From Schleiferiaceae bacterium (GTDB taxonomy: Bacteria > Bacteroidota > Bacteroidia > Flavobacteriales > Schleiferiaceae): a stretch of DNA of 5,206 bases. This document shows, one piece after another, positions 1 through 5,206 of the stretch; positions within the stretch are counted from its first letter, which is position 1; each line of letters starts with the position of its first letter. The notes under the pieces were generated by a model. That model was not told where the DNA came from and did no database searches. It saw only the letters and a program-made list of their open reading frames with translations. The position numbers were made by a program, and so were the translations under genes. The stretch spans positions 1-5,206 of the forward strand of contig JAURAE010000087.1 in the NCBI GenBank assembly GCA_030829675.1. Direction: 5' to 3'.

Positions 1-863
1 TATTTAGCGCCCAATTCACGCAACATGGCGAATAGGTTTTGTGCCGCTTCACTATAACTTTTTGTAGCGCTCAAGCTGTATTGATGTTCATATCCTGCCT
101 CATCCTTAGGTCCAAAAAGCAGTACTGCAGTATCATCCGTGTGACTAGCGGCATTCAGTGCATCGCCAACATTATTGTGCAAAACAATCTTCGCCCCTGG
201 ATTGTAGTGGGCACTTAACATCCCTGGAGCGTGCGGAGTTGAACTGCTCGTTTGTACCGGAAGTTCCCCCAGTACTAACTCTAATTGGGCCACATCCATC
301 CCCCCTAATCTCAAAACCTTGGGCGAATCCCCTGTAAAATCAACAATAGTACTTTCAAGACCGACTTCACAGGGTCCACCGTCCAACACCCCGCCTATAC
401 GCTCACCAAGCTGCGCCAAAACGTGCTGTGCTGTGGTAGGTGAGGTATACCCAAAAGGATTGGCACTTGGAGCCGCAATGAATAAACCGCTTTGTTGTAA
501 AACTTGGAGCATCATGGGGTGCGCTGGGATGCGCACAGCCACAGTTGGATGACCGCTGGTCACTAAATCAGGAACAATGGACTTCTTCTTCAACACTACT
601 GTAAGCGGTCCTGGTGAAAATGCGAGCAGCAAGGACTCGGCCTCAGGCGTGAGTTCGGCAATACTCCGCACCCCATTCAAATCTGCTACATGGACAATCA
701 ACGGATCAAAGGACGGTCTGTTTTTTGCTTCAAATACCTTGGCAACAGCGTTGGTATCTAAGGCATTTGCACCCAAGCCGTAGACGGTTTCTGTAGGCAA
801 TCCTACTACTTGTCCAGATTGCAATAAGCGCAGTGCCTCATCTATGTTGCAGAGCCCAGCCAT
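1..863 (-). CDS. sua5: L-threonylcarbamoyladenylate synthase, Sua5/YrdC family (C-terminus cut by window edge)
   Basis: This enzyme makes threonylcarbamoyl-AMP from threonine, bicarbonate and ATP. TsaD and its partners then transfer the group to A37 of ANN-decoding tRNAs (t6A). The frame opens with ATG at 863-861 and stays open for 287 codons to the window edge. The YrdC-type catalytic domain spans about residues 8-190. It shows PTETVYGLG (23-31), EAKNRPSFDPLIVH (45-58), SPGPLTVVL (83-91), APSANPFGYTSPTTAQ (131-146) and LESTIVD (169-175). The Sua5 linker APGMLSAHYNPGAKI (212-226) follows, and then the start of the small C-terminal Sua5 domain. This makes it the long Sua5/YwlC form rather than the short TsaC form. 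I infer that some 30-40 residues are missing to the left, because NLFAMLREL (277-285) usually lies shortly before the conserved end of the protein. The start lies 1 bp after the queE stop, so translation is probably coupled. No tsaD, tsaB or tsaE is in the window. Confidence 0.95.
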   Translation of the reverse strand, partial: MAGLCNIDEALRLLQSGQVVGLPTETVYGLGANALDTNAVAKVFEAKNRPSFDPLIVHVADLNGVRSIAELTPEAESLLLAFSPGPLTVVLKKKSIVPDLVTSGHPTVAVRIPAHPMMLQVLQQSGLFIAAPSANPFGYTSPTTAQHVLAQLGERIGGVLDGGPCEVGLESTIVDFTGDSPKVLRLGGMDVAQLELVLGELPVQTSSSTPHAPGMLSAHYNPGAKIVLHNNVGDALNAASHTDDTAVLLFGPKDEAGYEHQYSLSATKSYSEAAQNLFAMLRELGAK

Positions 864-864
864 C

Positions 865-1512
865 TTAAGGAATTCTTAGGTATTTATGCGTTTGAAGACT
901 GATCTTCCACTGTGGATGTTCGAGAATATAATCCACCAGCAAGGGCATGATTTCATCCCGCTTGCTCCATTCTGGCTGAAGGTATAGCGTACACTTAGCA
1001 TTGACCTTAGCCGCATGTTCTTCCGCCCACTTCAAGTCATGGCGATTGTACACAATGACTTTCAGTTCGTGCGCATGCTCGTAGTAGCCGTCTTTCACCA
1101 TAGCCGTTTTCTTAGGGCTCAGGGTAATCCAATCCCAATTCCCCGTCAAAGGATAGGCACCACTGGTCTCAACGTGCACCGTAATTCCTTCGGCATGAAA
1201 GGCATCTACCAAGGGATTCATATTCCAAGTAAGGGGCTCACCGCCCGTCACCACAACCGTATCCGAGTATTTCTTAGCTTCCTCAACGATACTTTCAATA
1301 GGTGTAGGAGGATGCGTATCCGGATTCCAACTCTCCTTCACATCACACCAATGACAACCTACATCACATCCCCCAATACGTACAAAATAGGCGGCTTTTC
1401 CGGTATGTGCCCCCTCACCTTGGATCGTGTAAAACTGTTCCATGAGAGGGACTACCTCACCGCGACGAATGGTATCTTGAGCGAAGCTCAGTGATGTGCT
1501 AATGTCTTTCAT
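865..1512 (-). CDS. queE: 7-carboxy-7-deazaguanine synthase QueE (radical SAM)
   Basis: QueE converts 6-carboxy-5,6,7,8-tetrahydropterin to 7-carboxy-7-deazaguanine, the ring-contraction step towards preQ0, preQ1 and the tRNA base queuosine. The 215-residue protein carries the radical SAM 4Fe-4S motif CX3CX2C at Cys49, Cys53 and Cys56 (GGCDVGCHWCD). It also has the substrate-side FYTIQGEG (27-34), the SAM-binding VTGGEP (88-93), HVETSGAYP (113-121), LSPKK (131-135) and the C-terminal LQTHKYLRIP (206-215). Length and these blocks match the Bacteroidota QueE type. The N-terminal 20 residues before VVPLMEQFYTIQGEG are also usual there. The next Met, residue 24, would leave almost nothing before the substrate-binding core. 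The ATG at 1512-1510 shares one base with the folD stop, which supports the start and suggests coupled translation. No queC, queD or queF is present, so the other pathway genes must lie elsewhere. The radical SAM assignment is firm, and the exact substrate is inferred from family similarity. Confidence 0.96.
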   Translation of the reverse strand: MKDISTSLSFAQDTIRRGEVVPLMEQFYTIQGEGAHTGKAAYFVRIGGCDVGCHWCDVKESWNPDTHPPTPIESIVEEAKKYSDTVVVTGGEPLTWNMNPLVDAFHAEGITVHVETSGAYPLTGNWDWITLSPKKTAMVKDGYYEHAHELKVIVYNRHDLKWAEEHAAKVNAKCTLYLQPEWSKRDEIMPLLVDYILEHPQWKISLQTHKYLRIP

Positions 1513-1514
1513 TA
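1510..1514 (-). other. TAATG stop/start overlap of folD and queE
   Basis: On the minus strand the folD stop TAA (1514-1512) and the queE start ATG (1512-1510) share one A. No Shine-Dalgarno-like sequence lies just upstream. The most plausible way to start queE is by a terminating folD ribosome re-initiating in place. The overlap is seen directly, and the coupling is inferred. Confidence 0.85.
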
Positions 1515-2390
1515 GGCTTGGCCCAATTCTGTCACTTTCATCGTATTCATCATCAATGCAGCACGAGTCATCGGCCCGACACCACCTGGAACAGGCGTGA
1601 TGAAACTACATTTTGGCGCTACCGCATCAAAATCGACATCTCCAAGCAATCTGAAACCTGATTTTTTAGTAGCATCGTCCACTCGAGTAATGCCTACATC
1701 GATAACACATGCCCCTTCTTTAACCATGTCCGCAGTTACAAAACCTGGGCGCCCCAAAGCCGCAACGATGATATCGGCTTTTCGACAGATTTCCTCCAAG
1801 TTCTTGGTGCGACTGTGGCATAGAGTTACTGTACAGTTGCCAGGGTAATTATGCTGGCTTAGCAAGATGGACATAGGAGACCCTACAATATGAGAGCGTC
1901 CGATAACCACACAGTCTTTTCCTTCTGTAGGCACCTCATAACGACGCAACAGCTCTACAATTCCCATTGGCGTGGCAGGAATGTATGTAGGTAATCCTAG
2001 GGTCATTCGCCCAACATTCTGGGGATGAAATCCATCCACATCCTTTTTGGGATCAACGGCCATCAAAACGGCAGTTTCGTCGATGTGCTTTGGCAGGGGT
2101 AATTGGACAATATAACCGTCAATATCCTCGTCATTATTAAGTTTATTGATCGCTTTAAGCAGCTCCTCTTGTGTCGTTTCAGCAGGTAGTTTAATCAACG
2201 TCGAGCCAAATCCTACCTCTTCACAATCGCGAACTTTAGCATTCACATAGGTTCTCGATGCGCCATCTTCCCCAACAAGGATTGCTGCCAAATGAGGAAC
2301 CTTCCCTCCTTCTGCTTTCAGAGCTTTTACTTGTTCCGCAAGTTCAGCACGAATCTTTGCAGAAGTTTCTTTACCGTCTAAAACTACCAT
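1512..2390 (-). CDS. folD: Bifunctional 5,10-methylene-THF dehydrogenase / 5,10-methenyl-THF cyclohydrolase FolD
   Basis: FolD oxidises 5,10-methylene-tetrahydrofolate with NADP+ and hydrolyses the product to 10-formyl-tetrahydrofolate, the cytosolic one-carbon donor for purines and initiator formyl-methionyl-tRNA. The 292-residue protein is a normal full length. The catalytic domain contains the YX3K pair Tyr48/Lys52 (SRTYVNAKVRDCEEVGF, 45-61), QLPLP with Gln96 (96-100) and KDVDGFHPQNVG with Asp119 (116-127). Together these are the residues known to line the active site in E. coli FolD. The Rossmann domain has VVIGRSHIVGSP (161-172), the usual dinucleotide-binding loop. The closing signature PVPGGVGPMT is at 266-275, so both activities are expected. 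The ATG at 2390 lies 12 bp after the ffh stop, and family N-termini start at this point (LDGKETSAKIR). The spacer CACTTATAGACG contains no Shine-Dalgarno sequence and no room for a promoter. FolD has no direct biochemical link to its neighbours. The common theme is supply to translation. Confidence 0.98.
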   Translation of the reverse strand: MVVLDGKETSAKIRAELAEQVKALKAEGGKVPHLAAILVGEDGASRTYVNAKVRDCEEVGFGSTLIKLPAETTQEELLKAINKLNNDEDIDGYIVQLPLPKHIDETAVLMAVDPKKDVDGFHPQNVGRMTLGLPTYIPATPMGIVELLRRYEVPTEGKDCVVIGRSHIVGSPMSILLSQHNYPGNCTVTLCHSRTKNLEEICRKADIIVAALGRPGFVTADMVKEGACVIDVGITRVDDATKKSGFRLLGDVDFDAVAPKCSFITPVPGGVGPMTRAALMMNTMKVTELGQA

Positions 2391-2402
2391 CGTCTATAAG
2401 TG

Positions 2403-3734
2403 TTAGCGCATGCCGCGCATCATATTCATCATTCCTCGTTTGCCGCCTCCACTCTGCATCATCTTCATCATTTTACGCATGTCGGTAAATTGCTTCAACA
2501 ACGCATTCACATCTTGAACCGTGCGCCCAGAGCCACCAGCTATTCGTTTGCGACGAGAGCCGTTGATAATATCTGGATTTTGACGCTCGTCCAAGGTCAT
2601 GGAGTTTATCATGGCTTCTATGTGCTTGAAGGCATCATCATCGATATCTACATTTTTCAATGCCTTACCCATTCCAGGAATCATTCCCATGAGGTCTTTC
2701 ATATTCCCCATTTTCTTGATTTGCTGGATTTGATTCATAAAGTCGTCGAACCCGAAAGAATCGGTCGCGATCTTCTTACTCATCTTACGCGCCTCGGCCT
2801 CATCGAACTGTTCTTGGGCTTTTTCCACAAGAGAAACAACATCGCCCATGCCCAAGATTCTATCCGCCATACGATCCGGATGGAACACATCGAGTGCATC
2901 CATCTTCTCGCCCATACCTACAAACTTGATGGGTTTATTTACGACAGATTTAATCGTCAAGGCCGCACCACCACGGGTATCCCCGTCCAGCTTTGTAAGA
3001 ATGACGCCGTCAAAATCAAGGACGTCATTAAAGGCCTTCGCTGTATTCACGGCATCTTGACCCGTCATAGCATCCACGACAAATAGCGTCTCAGATGGGG
3101 TGATGGCCTTGTGAATATTACCTATTTCTTGCATCATCGCCTCATCCACCGCCAAACGTCCGGCGGTATCGACAATCACTGCGTTGAAACCATTGGATTT
3201 CGCGTGGGCCAAGGCATTGGATGCGATGGCCACCGGATCATTATTGCCTTCTTCTGAGTAGACCTCAATGCCTAATTGTTCCCCCAGTACGTGAAGCTGG
3301 TTAATCGCCGCTGGACGATAAACATCACAAGCGACAAGTAGTGGCTTTTTGGTTTTTTTACGCTTGAGGTAATTGGCCAATTTTGCACTGTGTGTGGTTT
3401 TACCCGATCCTTGAAGACCGGCCATTAAAATTACTGTAGGCGAACCTGTTAGGTTTATGCCTTCAGCCTGACCTCCCATCAGTTCAGCCATTTCATCACG
3501 GACAATCTTGACCATCATTTGGCCCGGTTGCACCGCATTGATTACGCCCTCGCCAATAGCCTTGTCTTTGACTTTATTGGTGAATTCTTTGGCAATTTTG
3601 AAGCTGACGTCGGCTTCTACTAAGGCACGACGAATTTGCTTTACACTATCGGCAATGTTCAGCTCTGTAATCTTGTGATTACCCTTTAATGTTTTAAACG
3701 CGCCTTCTAGACGATCACTTAAATTTTCAAACAT
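2403..3734 (-). CDS. ffh: Signal recognition particle protein Ffh (SRP54 GTPase)
   Basis: Ffh binds 4.5S/SRP RNA and the signal sequence of nascent membrane or secreted proteins, and docks with the receptor FtsY at the membrane. The 443-residue protein is a normal length. The N domain (about 1-95) includes ALVEADVSFKIAKEF (37-51). The G domain carries P-loop GLQGSGKTT (106-114), DVYRPAA (137-143), DTAGR (189-193), TKLDGDTRGG (247-256) and the closing GMGEKMDALDVF (273-284). The M domain (about 325-443) has the RNA-binding GSRRKRIAGGSG (392-403), and its tail is very rich in Met (MMKMMQSGGGKRGMMNMMRGM). That is expected for the flexible signal-binding groove. The residue after GKTT is His115, where I recall Thr or Phe in relatives. 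The ATG at 3734 lies 4 bp after the pepD stop, and MFENLSDRLEGAFKTLKG is the canonical N-terminus. No SRP RNA gene or ftsY is in the window. Confidence 0.98.
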   Translation of the reverse strand: MFENLSDRLEGAFKTLKGNHKITELNIADSVKQIRRALVEADVSFKIAKEFTNKVKDKAIGEGVINAVQPGQMMVKIVRDEMAELMGGQAEGINLTGSPTVILMAGLQGSGKTTHSAKLANYLKRKKTKKPLLVACDVYRPAAINQLHVLGEQLGIEVYSEEGNNDPVAIASNALAHAKSNGFNAVIVDTAGRLAVDEAMMQEIGNIHKAITPSETLFVVDAMTGQDAVNTAKAFNDVLDFDGVILTKLDGDTRGGAALTIKSVVNKPIKFVGMGEKMDALDVFHPDRMADRILGMGDVVSLVEKAQEQFDEAEARKMSKKIATDSFGFDDFMNQIQQIKKMGNMKDLMGMIPGMGKALKNVDIDDDAFKHIEAMINSMTLDERQNPDIINGSRRKRIAGGSGRTVQDVNALLKQFTDMRKMMKMMQSGGGKRGMMNMMRGMR

Positions 3735-3738
3735 GGTC

Positions 3739-5193
3739 TTATACCGTTGGTATGTTTTCTAAAGTTCTCAAGAAGAATTCCCAACTCTTCTGTACGCTGC
3801 TTATTTGACATTTTTCGTCTGGACTGTGAGCCCCGCGAATGTTCGGTCCAAAAGAGATGAGTTCCATCTCGGGGTAATTGGTCCCTAAAATTCCACATTC
3901 TAGCCCTGCATGGCAAGCCGCTACGTGAGGTTGCTCTTTAAACATCTCAACGTATAGGTCGCGCATCGTAGTTAGGATGGCACTGGAAGGATTAGGCGTC
4001 CAGCCAGGATAGTTCCCGCTGAGTTCAACGCTGCACCCCATCTGCGCGAAGTTGCGCTCAATAGCACGTGCTAAATCCATTTTCTCAGATTCCACTGCGC
4101 TACGTGTTAAACACATGATCACTAATTGACCCTTCTCAATGGCCACACGCGCCAGGTTGTTCGAGGTTTGTACCAGACCTTCGATATCTGGGGACATGCG
4201 ATAAATGCCATTAGGACAGGCATAGATGGCACTGATAAAGGACTCTTTGAAATCTGCACTCACTACTTCTGAAGGTACTGCTGCTTCTGTCCAAAGGACT
4301 TGAGCACTTGCATCTGTTGTGCGATGCTCGGCTGTAATTTCCGCAGATACTGCCTCCAACGTTGCTACAACATTACTTTCTGTAGCCGCATCGAATACTA
4401 CCACAGCATTGCTTTCACGAGGGATGGCGTTACGCAGTCCACCACCGTTTAGCGAAGATAATTGGACACTAGCACCTAACCTGTCCAAGATTCTATTCAT
4501 TAGCTTGTTGGCGTTACCTAATCCTTTATGGATATCCATACCACTGTGGCCGCCGTTTAATCCTTTCACCGACAATGCTAGGGCTTTCGCTCCTGTAGGT
4601 GCCGCTACCATTGGTACAGCGGCAGTTGCGGTTACATCAATACCTCCGGCACAACCGATAGTAAGCTCATCGTCGTCCTCTGTATCAATGTTGAGCAAGA
4701 TCTTCCCGTTCAGCATGCCGCCCTTTAGCTCAAGTGCGCCGGTCATACCCGTTTCTTCATCAATGGTAAAGAGGGCATCGATGGCAGGATGTGCGATATC
4801 CTTTGAGCTAAGGATCGCCATGATAAAGGCGACACCAATACCGTTGTCCGCGCCCAACGTCGTGCCGTCGGCTTTGACCCAGTCTCCATCCACTGACATG
4901 CGGATGCCTTCTTTTTCAAAATCGAAATCTGTGCCGTTGTTCTTTTGGTGCACCATGTCCAAGTGTGCCTGCAATACCACAGGAGTTCTTCCCTCCATAC
5001 CTGGTGAGGCAGGCTTGCGAATAAATACATTACCAATGTGGTCAACCTCCGTGGTCAGGCCTAAGGAATGACCAAAGTCCACCATAAATTTGATTACGCG
5101 CTCTTCTTTCTTAGACGGGCGAGGTACTGCATTTAAATCTGCAAAATGGTTCCAGACACTTGAAGGTGAAAGGGATCTTACTGCTTCACTCAT
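3739..5193 (-). CDS. pepD: Aminoacyl-histidine dipeptidase / cytosol nonspecific dipeptidase (M20 family, PepD)
   Basis: PepD is a two-zinc cytosolic peptidase of family M20 that splits Xaa-His (carnosine-like) and many other unblocked dipeptides, recycling amino acids. The 484 residues match the family length. Expected metal ligands and catalytic residues are all visible: His77 and catalytic Asp79 in QAHLDMV, bridging Asp116 in LGADNGIG, catalytic Glu146 and metal ligand Glu147 in IDEETG, Asp170 in NIDTEDDDELTIGCAGG, and His456 in GPNIRGAHSPDE. The first five sit three residues earlier than my recalled numbering for Vibrio PepD, which supports the alignment. The lid/dimer domain is in the middle, with NGGHSGMDIHKGLGNANK (213-230). 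There is no signal peptide, so it should be cytosolic. The start at 5193 gives the usual MSE..LSPSSVWNHF opening. Only 13 bp of upstream sequence is available, so the promoter is unseen. It is the first gene of the visible run and sits 4 bp from ffh. Confidence 0.97.
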   Translation of the reverse strand: MSEAVRSLSPSSVWNHFADLNAVPRPSKKEERVIKFMVDFGHSLGLTTEVDHIGNVFIRKPASPGMEGRTPVVLQAHLDMVHQKNNGTDFDFEKEGIRMSVDGDWVKADGTTLGADNGIGVAFIMAILSSKDIAHPAIDALFTIDEETGMTGALELKGGMLNGKILLNIDTEDDDELTIGCAGGIDVTATAAVPMVAAPTGAKALALSVKGLNGGHSGMDIHKGLGNANKLMNRILDRLGASVQLSSLNGGGLRNAIPRESNAVVVFDAATESNVVATLEAVSAEITAEHRTTDASAQVLWTEAAVPSEVVSADFKESFISAIYACPNGIYRMSPDIEGLVQTSNNLARVAIEKGQLVIMCLTRSAVESEKMDLARAIERNFAQMGCSVELSGNYPGWTPNPSSAILTTMRDLYVEMFKEQPHVAACHAGLECGILGTNYPEMELISFGPNIRGAHSPDEKCQISSVQKSWEFFLRTLENIPTV

Positions 5194-5206
5194 ATTACAT
5201 TCTATT
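5194..5206 (-). other. Partial 5' leader of pepD
   Basis: These 13 bases precede the pepD ATG and read AATAGAATGTAAT on the coding strand. They are AT-rich and contain no Shine-Dalgarno sequence. An ATG at 5200-5198 is followed directly by an in-frame TAA, giving a start-stop pair out of frame with pepD. The stretch is too short to identify a promoter, and the upstream gene, if any, is outside the window. Confidence 0.5.

Noticed and set aside
319..783. Two plus-strand open frames of 77 and 68 codons
   Set aside because: Both lie opposite the intact Sua5 frame, which carries all expected motifs. They are shadows.
864..880. Palindrome-rich stretch CTTAAGGAATTCTTAGG at the queE/sua5 junction, considered as an operator
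   Set aside because: It encodes the conserved end of QueE (LRIP and stop), and any hairpin would have about 4 AU-rich pairs. Coding constraint and chance explain it.
1015..1494. 159-codon open frame on the plus strand, antisense to queE
   Set aside because: It is fully covered by the intact QueE frame, including the iron-sulfur motif, and has no recognisable domain.
2400..3086. 228-codon open frame on the plus strand with a His-rich start, antisense to ffh
   Set aside because: It lies fully opposite the conserved ffh frame. The His runs are the reverse complement of Met codons (ATG to CAT) in the Met-rich tail of Ffh, so the composition is fully explained. No family is recognisable.
3741..3753. 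Inverted repeat ATACC-GTT-GGTAT at the end of pepD, considered as a terminator or regulatory hairpin
   Set aside because: The stem is only 5 bp with a 3-base loop, overlaps the last codons and stop of pepD, and has no following U tract. It is too weak to call.
3719..3916. 65-codon minus-strand frame spanning the pepD/ffh junction
   Set aside because: It overlaps the conserved PepD C-terminus (with the His456 motif) in another frame and also runs into the start of ffh. There is no sign of an independent gene.
4319..5071. 250-codon open frame on the plus strand, antisense to pepD
   Set aside because: It is opposite the conserved catalytic half of PepD, rich in Ser, Pro and Ala, and shows no recognisable motif. 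It is best explained as a shadow frame.
1..5206. A defence, mobile or otherwise undescribed system
   Set aside because: Every base except short junctions is accounted for by five intact or edge-clipped housekeeping genes. I saw no repeats, integrase, transposase, toxin-antitoxin pair or compositional break.

Overview
The window looks like a piece of a Bacteroidota chromosome, most likely from the order Flavobacteriales or a close marine relative. The proteins read like the flavobacterial forms of their families. QueE has the core CX3CX2C cluster inside GGCDVGCHWCDVKESW and ends in QTHKYLRIP. Ffh has long identical blocks such as TGQDAVNTAKAFNDVLDFDG and MGNMKDLMGMIPG. None of the five start codons is preceded by a recognisable Shine-Dalgarno sequence, which is also typical of the phylum. 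G+C is moderate by eye (roughly mid to high 40s percent, not computed). The assignment comes from remembered family sequences, not from a search.

The whole window is coding, all on the minus strand, so transcription runs from the right end to the left. In that order the genes are: pepD (5193-3739, cytosolic aminoacyl-histidine dipeptidase), ffh (3734-2403, signal recognition particle GTPase), folD (2390-1512, methylene-tetrahydrofolate dehydrogenase/cyclohydrolase), queE (1512-865, 7-carboxy-7-deazaguanine synthase) and a sua5/tsaC-type threonylcarbamoyl-AMP synthase (863 to beyond position 1, C-terminus cut by the window edge). The junctions are 4 bp, 12 bp, a 1-base stop/start overlap (TAATG) and 1 bp. 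There is no non-coding stretch longer than 13 bp. I see no RNA gene, insertion sequence, CRISPR array, internal promoter or terminator.

The layout is that of a tightly packed, probably co-transcribed housekeeping operon. Four of the five genes serve protein synthesis or its precursors. Ffh targets nascent membrane and secreted proteins. FolD makes one-carbon folates for purines and formyl-methionyl-tRNA. QueE acts early in the queuosine tRNA pathway, and Sua5 makes the activated intermediate for the t6A tRNA modification. PepD recycles dipeptides. All five proteins appear intact, with their catalytic motifs present, apart from the clipped end of Sua5. I found no sign of an undescribed system. 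The observations below concern gene linkage, translation coupling and small sequence oddities.
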